Positions 6,815 through 15,003 of a DNA stretch of 23,800 bases are shown here, in pieces. Within the stretch, counting starts at the first letter, position 1; every line of letters begins with the position of its first letter. This stretch comes from RGIG250 sp964540025 (lineage in GTDB: Bacteria > Bacillota > Negativicutes > Selenomonadales > Selenomonadaceae). A program made the position numbers and the translations under genes. The stretch covers positions 1 to 23,800 of the forward strand of contig CAZIKQ010000027.1 in NCBI GenBank assembly GCA_964540025.1, written 5' to 3'. The notes under the pieces were generated by a model. The model saw nothing but the letters and a program-made list of their open reading frames with translations, did not search any database and had not been told where the DNA came from.

Positions 6815-7264
6815 ATGATAACACTTGACGTAAAGCAGATCCAGGAGATATTGCCCCATCGTCCCCCCATGCTGCTGGTCGATAGAATCGTTGACCTGGT
6901 ACCCTTTAAGTCCGGCGTCGGCATAAAGAACGTCACCTTCAATGAAGAATTTTTCCGGGGTCATTTTCCCGGCAATCCCATTATGCCCGGCGTGCTCATT
7001 TTGGAGGCCATGGCCCAGGTAGGCGGCATCGCCATGCTTTATCCGGAGGAAAACCGGGGCAAGATCGCGCTCTTTGGGGGCATCGAGAACGTGAAGTTCA
7101 AGCGCCAGGTAGTTCCCGGGGATCAGCTGGTAATGAAGGCCGAGCTTATGCGGGTTCATGGAAATTATGGCCGCCTTCACGCGGAAAGCTTCGTCGATGA
7201 TCAGTTTGCCGCTCAGGGTGATTTTATTTTTGCCCTGAAAACAAATGATGAATTAAGCAAATAG
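6815..7264 (+). CDS. fabZ: 3-hydroxyacyl-ACP dehydratase FabZ
   Basis: FabZ dehydrates 3-hydroxyacyl-ACP in fatty acid elongation. The same hydroxyacyl-ACP pool feeds LpxA, so it sets the balance between phospholipid and lipid A. The product has 149 residues with a hot-dog fold. Visible are ILPHRPPMLLVDR at 12-24 and the active-site helix segment RGHFPGNPIMPGV with catalytic H50, followed by E64 in LEAMAQVGG. Length is normal. A TTG at 6773 would lengthen the frame, but the ATG at 6815 has GAGGAG 8 bases upstream. The gene is placed between lpxC and lpxA, an arrangement common in Gram-negative lipid A clusters. Confidence 0.96.
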   Translation: MITLDVKQIQEILPHRPPMLLVDRIVDLVPFKSGVGIKNVTFNEEFFRGHFPGNPIMPGVLILEAMAQVGGIAMLYPEENRGKIALFGGIENVKFKRQVVPGDQLVMKAELMRVHGNYGRLHAESFVDDQFAAQGDFIFALKTNDELSK

Positions 7265-7449
7265 TGCCAAAATAAAGAGGATTTTGGTGATATTGGAGCG
7301 TTTTCCCTTAGAAAAAGGGTATTTTGCAGGAATTTGCTCGAGTAAGGTGAAATATAGCCTGTGAAAAATATGGCTGTAGGGTGACTTTACTGATTGGAGG
7401 GGTTTGCGACGCGCGGACAGCCCCCTGAGCAAAGGAAGTGCAGACGGAA
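7265..7449 (+). other. fabZ-lpxA spacer
   Basis: About 185 bases without a gene. Only weak hairpins are visible (CCCTT/AAGGG near 7308-7322 and TAGCC/GGCTG near 7353-7375). No convincing terminator or promoter is seen, so read-through from the fabZ promoter into lpxA is the simplest view. Confidence 0.35.
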
Positions 7450-8265
7450 ATGGAAAAAGATATGGTAGCAGCTGGAATTCATCCAACAGCGATAGTTTCG
7501 CCGCTGGCGAAGATAGCTCCCGGGGTAAAGATCGGCCCCTATGCCGTCATTGAGGACGGGGTGGAGATCGGGGAAGGAACGGTGGTAAAGGCTCACTGCG
7601 TTATTACCGGCCGGGCAAAAATCGGTAAGGCTTGCCGGATTTTCCCGGGAGTATATATTGGCGAGGAGCCCCAGGACCTGAAGTATCAGGGGGAGGATAC
7701 CTCGGTGGAGATCGGTGACCGGACCGTTATCCACGAGTGCAGCATTATTCACCGGGGGACCAGCGAAAGCTGGGTCACCCGCATCGGCAGTGATTGCCTT
7801 CTGATGGGGGCTACCCATGTAGCCCACGACTGCCAGATCGGCAACCGGGTCATTCTCGCTCACGGGTCGATGCTTTCCGGTCATGTCATCGTAGAGGACA
7901 ATGCCATTGTCGGCGGCATGACCGGGGTTCATCAGTTTGTCCGCATCGGGCGCAATGCCATGGTGGGAGGCATGAGCCGCCTCGCCCAGGATGTGCTGCC
8001 CTTTACTTTGGCCGAGGGATATCCCTGCGCCACCATCGGCCTTAACTCGGTAGGATTGAAGCGGGCCGGTATGCCGGCGGAGACCCGGCAGGTCCTCAAG
8101 AGCGCCTATCGGCTTTTGTTCCGCTCCAGGCTCCCGGTGGCGGAGGCAATCGCCCGGATGAAAGAAACCCTTAGCCCCTGTCCGGAGCTGGAGGCGTTTA
8201 TCAGGTTTGCCGAGACCATGGAGCGGGGCTTCTGCCATGCCCGCAGTGATGGAAGGGCAAAATAG
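7450..8265 (+). CDS. lpxA: Acyl-ACP--UDP-N-acetylglucosamine O-acyltransferase LpxA
   Basis: LpxA transfers a 3-hydroxyacyl chain to UDP-GlcNAc, the first step of lipid A synthesis. The 271-residue product starts with many hexapeptide repeats of the left-handed beta-helix (about 10-190), followed by a helical tail (about 200-265). H123 and H126 lie in THVAHDCQIGN, with H126 matching catalytic H125 of E. coli. The segment IGLNSVGLKRAGM matches the E. coli FGVNIEGLKRRGF region without gaps. This places G197 at E. coli G173, the acyl-length ruler; Gly there goes with longer hydroxyacyl chains in characterised enzymes. Start choice is uncertain: GTG 7438, ATG 7450 and ATG 7462 are all possible. 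ATG 7450 is chosen, with AGGAAG 11 bases upstream. Confidence 0.95.
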   Translation: MEKDMVAAGIHPTAIVSPLAKIAPGVKIGPYAVIEDGVEIGEGTVVKAHCVITGRAKIGKACRIFPGVYIGEEPQDLKYQGEDTSVEIGDRTVIHECSIIHRGTSESWVTRIGSDCLLMGATHVAHDCQIGNRVILAHGSMLSGHVIVEDNAIVGGMTGVHQFVRIGRNAMVGGMSRLAQDVLPFTLAEGYPCATIGLNSVGLKRAGMPAETRQVLKSAYRLLFRSRLPVAEAIARMKETLSPCPELEAFIRFAETMERGFCHARSDGRAK

Positions 8266-8515
8266 CGGCGGAGGATTTTCGCCGCCGGAATCAGGCAAAT
8301 GGCGGTTGCCTTTTGGCGATGGCGGTGAAAATATCGCAATCGCCGGTAGGCGCAAGGAGAAATAATAATTGCGTCGTAACGCGGAAATCAACCTGCAAAT
8401 GAAACGAGAGGGCGATGCTGACTGGCGTTTGCCCCTGTTTCAGTTGATGTGGTTTTAATATCAGGGGATAAATTTATAAAAACGGCTTTATTGGAGCCGC
8501 GGGGGGAAGTTTTTC
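8265..8515 (+). other. Hairpin-rich lpxA-lpxI spacer with possible promoter
   Basis: No gene is seen in about 250 bases. It contains GCGGCG/CGCCGC (8265-8285, starting on the last base of the lpxA stop), GGCGAT/ATCGCC (8315-8344) and a long hairpin with GAAAC/GTTTC ends and a GGGC/GCCC inner stem (8401-8441). After these, TTGATG (8444-8449), a 17-base spacer and GATAAA (8467-8472) form a moderate promoter match. The hairpins lack T runs. They could be RNA processing or stability elements between two expression units. Confidence 0.4.
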
Positions 8516-9325
8516 ATGGAGAAAGTCGGACTTTTGGCCGGTGTCGGTCATCTGCCGGTAGAAGCGGCGAGGATGGCGGCGAATTTCGGGCTGGAGGTTT
8601 ATGCTGTGGCGTTGCTGCCCGGCGTGGACCAGGAGCTCAGGTCTGCCGTAAAGGATTATACCGAAATCAGCGTGGCCCGGGTTGGTGATATTCTCAATTA
8701 CCTGAAGGAACATGAGATCACTAGGGTGACGATGCTGGGCAAGGTTACCAAGGAGCTGCTTTTCTCCGGCGGCCTCCAGCAGCCGCCTGATGAAACGGCG
8801 ATGCGGATCATGGCGTCCCTGCCGGATTACCGGGACGACACGATAATGAACGCCTTTGTGGCGGAGCTGGCAAAGAACGGCATGACGGCCTTTGACCAGA
8901 CGATGCTCATAAGGATGCTGCTGCCCCAGGCCGGGGTGCTCACGAAGCGGGAGCCCAGCGAGGGAGAGAAGGCCGACATGGAGTTCGGGCTGGAGCTGGC
9001 CAGGGCCATCGGCGGGCTGGACGTGGGCCAGACAGTAGTGGTGAAGAACCGGGCGGCCATGGCCCTGGAGGCCATTGAGGGCACTGACGCCTGCATCCGC
9101 CGGGGAGGCGAGCTGGCCCGGGGCGGCGGCGTGGTCTGCAAGGCGGCAAAGCCTAATCAGGATCTGCGCTTTGATGTGCCGACCGTGGGGGCGGACACGA
9201 TTGAAAGCATGATTGCTTCCGGCTGTAAGGCGCTGGCAATCGAAGCAGGGAAAACTCTCCTCGTCGATCGGTCGAAGGTAGTAGAGCTGGCAGATGAGCA
9301 CGATATCGCCATCGCTGTGATTTGA
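8516..9325 (+). CDS. lpxI: UDP-2,3-diacylglucosamine pyrophosphatase LpxI
   Basis: LpxI hydrolyses UDP-2,3-diacylglucosamine to lipid X and UMP. It is the non-orthologous replacement of LpxH first defined in alphaproteobacteria (DUF1009 family). The 269-residue product has the family N-terminus LLAGVGHLPVEAARMA, the MLGKVTKELLFSGG segment, VVVKNRAAMALEAIEGTDA in the C-terminal half and KPNQDLRFDVPTVGADTI near the end. Length fits the family. The ATG has GGGGGGAAG about 6 bases upstream. No lpxH-like gene is in the window. The gene has a spacer of about 250 bases on the left and a strong terminator just after its stop codon, so it may be expressed partly apart from lpxB and later genes. Confidence 0.94.
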   Translation: MEKVGLLAGVGHLPVEAARMAANFGLEVYAVALLPGVDQELRSAVKDYTEISVARVGDILNYLKEHEITRVTMLGKVTKELLFSGGLQQPPDETAMRIMASLPDYRDDTIMNAFVAELAKNGMTAFDQTMLIRMLLPQAGVLTKREPSEGEKADMEFGLELARAIGGLDVGQTVVVKNRAAMALEAIEGTDACIRRGGELARGGGVVCKAAKPNQDLRFDVPTVGADTIESMIASGCKALAIEAGKTLLVDRSKVVELADEHDIAIAVI

Positions 9326-9328
9326 CCG

Positions 9329-9379
9329 AAAAAGACGCGGCGGACACAGGGGATTGCCCCGCTGTCCTCGCGTCTTTTT
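9329..9379 (+). terminator. Strong intrinsic terminator after lpxI
   Basis: AAAAAGACGCG (9329-9339) pairs with CGCGTCTTTTT (9369-9379). A further GGACA/TGTCC stem and a GGGG/CCCC-type apex lie inside, and the right arm ends in five Ts. It begins three bases after the lpxI stop codon and divides the lipid A cluster. The A-rich left arm lets it work in both directions. Confidence 0.85.
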
Positions 9380-9453
9380 GTGCGTATTGAAGGCTGTTTT
9401 TTCAGGGATTTTTTGGTTGTTTTTGGTACACTCACGGGAACGGAGGCGGAATT

Positions 9454-10611
9454 ATGAGCGGGCAGAAGCCGTTAAAAATCATGTTTTCCGCCGGAGAACC
9501 CTCCGGTGATCTCCATGGGGCCCGGCTGGCCAAAGCCCTGGGAGAAATTTCTCCGGCGGCGGAGCTTCTGGGCTTTGGCGGGGACAAGATGCAGGAGGCC
9601 GGCGTGAAGCTGGTGGAGCACCTGAAGGAATACAGCGTCATGGGGATCTGGGCGGTGCTGAAAAATCTGGGGAAGATCCTCCGCCTCCTGTCGCTGCTTA
9701 CGGAAACCATGGAAAGAGAGAAGCCGGATATTCTGGTCATCATCGATTATCCCGATTTTAACTGGCGGCTGGCCAAGCGGGCCCGGGCTTTGGGAATAAA
9801 GGTGTTCTCCTATTCCCCTCCCTCCGCCTGGGCCTGGCGGAAGGGCCGGGCAAAGAAGTGCGGCGCGCTGGCCGATGAGCTTTGCGCCCTGTATCCCTTC
9901 GAGACTCCGGTATACGAGGAGGCCGGGGCGAATATTAAATTTTTGGGCAATCCGCTGGTGGATACGGTGGCGCCCGATTTTACCCCGGAGGAGGGGCGGA
10001 AATTTTTCGGGATCACGGCGGAAATGCGCCCCGTGCTGCTGCTGCCGGGCAGCCGAGGCCACGAGATAGAGCTGCTGCTGCCCCCCATGCTGGGGGCGGC
10101 GGTGAAGCTGCTGGCGGCAAAGCCGGACACCCATTTTTTCCTGCCGGTGGCCCCCGGCCGCAGCGAGGGGGAAATGCTCCCCCTGGTGGAGCGGTTCGGA
10201 CTGGCCGGTAAGGTGACGTTCACCCATGAGCATACCTACGATCTGATGGGACTGGCGGAGTTTGCTATCGCCACCAGCGGCACCGTGGTCATGGAGGCGG
10301 CTCTGAGGAATCTGCCCTGCGTGGTGCTTTACCGGTTTGGGGCCCTGACCGCCTTTATCGGGCGGCTGGCGGTCCGCATCGATAATTTCAGCCTGCCCAA
10401 CATCCTTTTGGGGGAGAAGCTTCAGCCGGAGCTTTTGCAGGATAACGTGAATCCGGAGAAAATATTTTCCGAGGCGCTGCTCCTCTACCGGGACGGCGGA
10501 CGGCACGATTACGTGAAGAGCCGGCTGCGGGAGGCGGCGGCGATGCTGGGCGCTCCCGGGGCGGCGAACCGGATTGCCGCGGAAATCGTCGCCTGTGCAA
10601 GGGCCCGATAA
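9454..10611 (+). CDS. lpxB: Lipid-A-disaccharide synthase LpxB
   Basis: LpxB, a GT19 glycosyltransferase at the inner face of the cytoplasmic membrane, joins lipid X and UDP-diacylglucosamine into the tetraacyl disaccharide 1-phosphate. The 385-residue product has GEPSGDLHG at 14-22, LVIIDYPDFNWRLAK, SPPSAWAWRKGRAKK, LPGSRGHEIELLLPPM, and ATSGTVVMEAALRNLP in the C-terminal half, all typical of the family. Length matches E. coli LpxB (382). A GGAGG-type site lies 7-8 bases before the ATG. It follows the terminator at 9329-9379, so it needs its own promoter or read-through. TGG-TACACT at 9424-9432 is an extended -10 candidate without a clear -35. msbA follows after 26 bases. Confidence 0.96.
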   Translation: MSGQKPLKIMFSAGEPSGDLHGARLAKALGEISPAAELLGFGGDKMQEAGVKLVEHLKEYSVMGIWAVLKNLGKILRLLSLLTETMEREKPDILVIIDYPDFNWRLAKRARALGIKVFSYSPPSAWAWRKGRAKKCGALADELCALYPFETPVYEEAGANIKFLGNPLVDTVAPDFTPEEGRKFFGITAEMRPVLLLPGSRGHEIELLLPPMLGAAVKLLAAKPDTHFFLPVAPGRSEGEMLPLVERFGLAGKVTFTHEHTYDLMGLAEFAIATSGTVVMEAALRNLPCVVLYRFGALTAFIGRLAVRIDNFSLPNILLGEKLQPELLQDNVNPEKIFSEALLLYRDGGRHDYVKSRLREAAAMLGAPGAANRIAAEIVACARAR

Positions 10612-10637
10612 AATAACACCCCTTCGGAGGTTCACAG

Positions 10638-12365
10638 ATGAAGAATTATCTGCGGCTGCTGAATTACATCAAGCCGTATACGAAGACGATAATCACCGCC
10701 ATATTCTGTATCATCGTGGCGGCCGCCTCCAATCTGTACGTTCCCTGGATCATCAAGGACATGATCGACAAGGTGCTGGCGGAAAAGGATATGGAGAGGC
10801 TCAACTACATTTCCGTCGGAATAGTGGTGGTATTCCTTATCCGGGGGATATTCTATTTCGCCCAGAGCTATCTGGTGTCCTACGTGGGACAGCGGGTAGT
10901 CATCGACATCCGGGGACAGCTGTACCGGAAATTCCAGCGGCTGCCGCTGGCTTATTACGACAATCACCGCACCGGCGAGCTGATGAGCTACATATCCAAC
11001 GATGTGGCCGCCCTGCAGAACGCCATGGTAGACAAGCTCATCGAGCTGATAACGGAATCTTCGATTTTTGTTGGCTCTCTGGCCATGATGTTTTACCTGG
11101 ACTGGAAGCTGTCCCTGCTGACTTTTATCGTAGTTCCCATGGTTGGCCAGGCCATGAAAATCTTCGGCCGGAAGCTGAAGCGGTCCGGCACGCTGATCCA
11201 GGAGCGGCTGGCGGATATGACGGCCTTCCTGCAGGAGAGCCTGGCGGCTGTCCGGGTGGTAAAATCCTTCGTCCGGGAGCAGCACGAAATCGAACGGTAT
11301 GACCGGGAGAACGAGCGGAATTTTGAGGCGGCCATGCTGAATATCCGCCTGATGAGTATGCTCACCCCCACGGTGGAGTTTTTGGCGGCCCTGGCAGTTA
11401 CCGTCATCGTGTGGTTTGGCGGCTATGAAGTGGTCGAGGGGAAAATCACCGCCGGGGCGCTGGTGGCGTTCCTTACCTACGCGGTCAATCTGGCCAATCC
11501 CGTGAAGCGGATCAGCCGGGTATTCGGCACCCTTCAGCAGGCAATGGCCGCGGCGGACAGGGTCTTTGAGCTGATGGATCTGCCGGAAACCATCGGGGAT
11601 AAGCCGGAGGCGAAGCCCCTGCCCCGGGTAACCGGCCGGGTAAAGGTTGAGAATGTGAGCTTCAGCTACGGGGAGGACGCCCCGGCTCTCAGGAATATTT
11701 CCTTCGAGGTGCAGCCGGGTCAGATGGTAGCCTTTGTGGGGCCCTCCGGCGCGGGGAAGTCCACCATCGCCAACCTGCTGCCCCGCTTCTACGACGTGAC
11801 GGAGGGCGCTATCCTAGTGGAAGGAATGGACGTAAGGGACGTGACCCTTGGTTCCCTCCGGGAGCAGATTGGGATAGTCCCCCAGGAGACGATGCTGTTT
11901 TCCGGGTCGGTGTGGGAGAATATCCGCTACGGGCGGCTGGACGCCACCGATGAGGAAGTGGTGGAAGCGGCAAAGGCCGCCAACGCGGATGAATTTATCC
12001 GCCAGCTCCCCGAGGGCTACGATACGAAGCTGGGAGAGCGGGGCGTGAATATTTCCGGCGGTCAGCGCCAGCGGCTGGCCATTGCCCGGGCAATTTTGAA
12101 GGATCCCCAGATCCTGATCCTGGACGAGGCCACCAGCGCCCTTGACACGGAAAGTGAAAAGGTGGTACAGGCGGCTCTCGACCGGCTGATGGTGGGGCGC
12201 ACCTCCTTCGTCATCGCCCACCGGCTGTCCACCATCCTTGGGGCGGACAGGATACTGGTGATCGACCACGGGGAAATAGTGGAAGCGGGCGCCCATGAGG
12301 AGCTGCTGGCCAAAGGCGGTCTCTACAGCAATCTCTATAATATTCAGTTCAACAATTTGCAGTAG
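10638..12365 (+). CDS. msbA: Lipid A export ABC transporter MsbA
   Basis: An ABC half-transporter (membrane and ATPase domains in one chain, acting as homodimer) that flips lipid A-core across the inner membrane. The 575 residues hold an N-terminal six-helix membrane domain (about 15-315), then the ATPase domain: Walker A GPSGAGKST at 368-376, Q-loop PQETMLFSG, signature SGGQ at 473-476, Walker B ILILDEATSALD with D496-E497, and the AHRLST H-loop. Length is close to E. coli MsbA (582). GGAGG lies 7 bases before the ATG. General multidrug half-transporters have similar sequence, but the position between lpxB and waaA-lpxK supports the lipid A role. Confidence 0.93.
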   Translation: MKNYLRLLNYIKPYTKTIITAIFCIIVAAASNLYVPWIIKDMIDKVLAEKDMERLNYISVGIVVVFLIRGIFYFAQSYLVSYVGQRVVIDIRGQLYRKFQRLPLAYYDNHRTGELMSYISNDVAALQNAMVDKLIELITESSIFVGSLAMMFYLDWKLSLLTFIVVPMVGQAMKIFGRKLKRSGTLIQERLADMTAFLQESLAAVRVVKSFVREQHEIERYDRENERNFEAAMLNIRLMSMLTPTVEFLAALAVTVIVWFGGYEVVEGKITAGALVAFLTYAVNLANPVKRISRVFGTLQQAMAAADRVFELMDLPETIGDKPEAKPLPRVTGRVKVENVSFSYGEDAPALRNISFEVQPGQMVAFVGPSGAGKSTIANLLPRFYDVTEGAILVEGMDVRDVTLGSLREQIGIVPQETMLFSGSVWENIRYGRLDATDEEVVEAAKAANADEFIRQLPEGYDTKLGERGVNISGGQRQRLAIARAILKDPQILILDEATSALDTESEKVVQAALDRLMVGRTSFVIAHRLSTILGADRILVIDHGEIVEAGAHEELLAKGGLYSNLYNIQFNNLQ

Positions 12366-12373
12366 GAACAGAT

Positions 12374-15001
12374 ATGCACTTACTTTACAATTTGGCGGGA
12401 ATCCTGATTGTAATCCTGATTATACCGGTGTTTCTCATCAGGGCCGTCCGCGAGCAGGGCTTCATCGAGCGCATCCGCCAAAGTCTGTTTGGACTTTTTC
12501 CGCCTGAGGCTATCGAGCGGGTGGCGAAGAAAAACTGCATTTGGGTCCACGCCTCCTCGGTAGGGGAGGTGGTGGCTGCCAGTCCTCTCATCAAGGAATT
12601 CCGGGCGGAATTTCCCAAGAGCCCGATCCTGGTTTCCGTGGTCACGAACAATGGTTACGAAATGGCCAACCGCATCATCAAGGATGCGGACAGCATAATC
12701 TATTTTCCTCTGGACCTGCCCTGGTTTTCCGGCCACGTCCTGCGGAAGATAAGCCCCCGGGTCTTTATGCCCGTGGAGACGGAGCTGTGGCCGAATTTCC
12801 TCCGGGCCTGCCGCCAGATGAATATCCCGGTGATGATGGTCAACGGGCGGATCTCCGACAAGTCCGTCAAGCGGTACCACCTGCTGGGGACCATGCTGGA
12901 GGATATGATCGGGACGGTCAAGAAGTTTGCCATGCAGTCCTCCATCGACTGTGAGTACATCATCCAGCTGGGGGCCGACCCCCGACTGGTCATAAATACC
13001 GGCAACACGAAGTACGACCAGACTTATACCGCCGTGAGCCCCAGGGCGAAGAAGCGCCTTATCACGGAGATGGGCCTTCAGCACAGCGACGGTATTCTGC
13101 TGGCCGGCAGTACCCACAAGGGGGAGGAGCAGCTGGTCATCGACGCCTTCGTCCGGCTGCGGAAGGCGAAGCCCAGGGCGGCCCTTATCATTGCCCCCCG
13201 GGAGCTTCTCCGGGGGGGACAGGTGGAGGAGCTGGTAAAAAAAGCCGGCCTTGTCTGCGCCCGCCGCACGGAGCTGAAAAAAAGGCCCGCCGTTGGTCAT
13301 GACGCGGTGATCCTTGATACCATCGGCGAGCTGGGGCAGGTCTACAGCATCGGCGACGTGATTTTCGTAGGCGGCAGCCTGATCCCCCACGGGGGCCACA
13401 ACATTCTTGAGCCGGCGGCCCATGGCAAGGCCATCATTACCGGCAGCAATATGTTCAACTTCAAGGAGACCCACGTCCTTTTCTCCGGGCGCAACGCCTG
13501 CGTTACCGTAAACGATGGGGCCGGGCTGGCTGCCGCCGTTCTGGAGCTTTTCCTGGATGATGAGAAGCGCCGGGCTATGGAAGAGGAAACCCTGGCCATA
13601 ATCAATGAGAACCGGGGGGCCGCCAGAAAATCCGCCGTTATCCTCCATGAGCTGCTGGACGAGGTGGAGGAACGGCGGCGGCAGAGCGGGATCATCCACG
13701 CTACCGAGAAGATCGAAAATTTCCAGACCTACTTCTTCCAGCTGGTTCATGAGCGTAGCGTTCAGGGGTTCATCCTCAACGGGTTTGTGGAATTTCTCCA
13801 CTTTGCTTCCTTCGTGTACGGGGGCATAGTAAACCTGCGGCTGGATGGCTACCGGCACCGGATCTTTAAGAAAAAGAAGCTGCCCTGTTTCGTTATCAGT
13901 CTGGGCAACGTTACCGTGGGGGGCACCGGCAAGACGCCTACCGCCCAGCTGCTGGCCCGGCAGATCCGGGACCTGGGGTACAAGGTAATAATTTTGAACC
14001 GGGGCTACCGGGCAAAATGGAAGGGAGAGGCCGGAGTCGTTTCCGACGGTTACAAGCTGTATATGGACGCCTCCGAGGCCGGGGACGAGGCCTTTATGCT
14101 GGCCCGCCACCTGCCGGGCATTCCGGTAATCATCGGGCCGGAACGCTACGCCAGCGGCAGGTACGCCATCGAGCACCTGGGGGCCCAGGTAGCCATCCTG
14201 GATGACGGCTACCAGCACTGGAAGCTGGAAAGGGATATCGATATCGTCCTCATTGACGCAGTGAACGTTTTCGGCAACGGTTATATGCTGCCGAGAGGGA
14301 CCCTCCGGGAGCCGATAAGAAACCTCGACCGGGCGGATATTTGCCTGCTGACTAAAGTTGATCAGGCGGCCGGCCAGTCCCGGGAGTATATCCGGGGCAA
14401 GATCAAGCAGTACAATGACCGGGCCCTGGTGGTGGAGTCGGTCCATCAGCCCTGTTCCTTCGTGGATCTCAAAACCTGGAAGGAGCATATCGGCGGCGGG
14501 ATCCACATTTCCGAGATGAAGGGGATGCGGGTCATGGCGGTTTCCGCCATTGGTAATCCCAGCTCCTTTGAGCAGACCCTGGCCCAGATCGGCGTAACCA
14601 TCGTGGAAAGCCTGCGCTACCCGGACCACCATGATTATACCCCCCGGGATATGATAAGTATCATTGACCAGGCCCGCCGTCAGGATGTTGAGGCCATCAT
14701 CATAACGGAGAAGGACGCCGTCAAGGTGCCCCAGCCGGCGGTGCTGGCCGCCCACGATGAGATGCCGCAGATCCCCATTTACGTCCTCAGTATCGAGGTG
14801 CAGCTCAAGGATGGGGGCGAGGAAATGATGGCCCTTATCAGGGACAGAATAGAGGAAAAGGTTGGCCCGGCAAAACGGTCAGGGCTGTCCTCCGCAGACA
14901 AGGATGCCCCGATGGAGGTATTTGCCAGCCGGGAGGAAGCTTCCCCGCAGCAGGACGGGGGAAAACCGGAAGGAAAGCCGGAAAGTAACGAAGGGGAATG
15001 A
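12374..15001 (+). CDS. Fused Kdo transferase WaaA and tetraacyldisaccharide 4'-kinase LpxK
   Basis: One continuous frame of 875 residues encodes two lipid A enzymes. Residues 1 to about 435 are WaaA/KdtA: an N-terminal membrane anchor (about 3-23), HASSVGEVVAA with the catalytic-type Glu at 65, PVETELWPN at 134-141, and the GT-B C-terminal half with GGSLIPHGGHNILEPAAHGK. A linker (about 436-448) leads into LpxK, about 449-835, with P-loop GNVTVGGTGKT at 511-521, LNRGYRAKWKG and DDGYQHWKLERDID. A charged, low-complexity tail follows (about 836-875). LpxK makes lipid IVA by phosphorylating the disaccharide, and WaaA then adds Kdo, so the fusion joins consecutive steps at the membrane. The order (WaaA first) is opposite to the reaction order. 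The start lies 8 bases after the msbA stop. The stop overlaps the first ATG of kdsB. Confidence 0.95.
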   Translation: MHLLYNLAGILIVILIIPVFLIRAVREQGFIERIRQSLFGLFPPEAIERVAKKNCIWVHASSVGEVVAASPLIKEFRAEFPKSPILVSVVTNNGYEMANRIIKDADSIIYFPLDLPWFSGHVLRKISPRVFMPVETELWPNFLRACRQMNIPVMMVNGRISDKSVKRYHLLGTMLEDMIGTVKKFAMQSSIDCEYIIQLGADPRLVINTGNTKYDQTYTAVSPRAKKRLITEMGLQHSDGILLAGSTHKGEEQLVIDAFVRLRKAKPRAALIIAPRELLRGGQVEELVKKAGLVCARRTELKKRPAVGHDAVILDTIGELGQVYSIGDVIFVGGSLIPHGGHNILEPAAHGKAIITGSNMFNFKETHVLFSGRNACVTVNDGAGLAAAVLELFLDDEKRRAMEEETLAIINENRGAARKSAVILHELLDEVEERRRQSGIIHATEKIENFQTYFFQLVHERSVQGFILNGFVEFLHFASFVYGGIVNLRLDGYRHRIFKKKKLPCFVISLGNVTVGGTGKTPTAQLLARQIRDLGYKVIILNRGYRAKWKGEAGVVSDGYKLYMDASEAGDEAFMLARHLPGIPVIIGPERYASGRYAIEHLGAQVAILDDGYQHWKLERDIDIVLIDAVNVFGNGYMLPRGTLREPIRNLDRADICLLTKVDQAAGQSREYIRGKIKQYNDRALVVESVHQPCSFVDLKTWKEHIGGGIHISEMKGMRVMAVSAIGNPSSFEQTLAQIGVTIVESLRYPDHHDYTPRDMISIIDQARRQDVEAIIITEKDAVKVPQPAVLAAHDEMPQIPIYVLSIEVQLKDGGEEMMALIRDRIEEKVGPAKRSGLSSADKDAPMEVFASREEASPQQDGGKPEGKPESNEGE

Positions 15002-15003
15002 TG

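Noticed and set aside
12380..14755. Antisense open frame of 791 codons opposite waaA-lpxK
   Set aside because: High GC and strong codon bias keep the opposite frame open. The translation shows no family motifs and the plus strand encodes clear enzymes.
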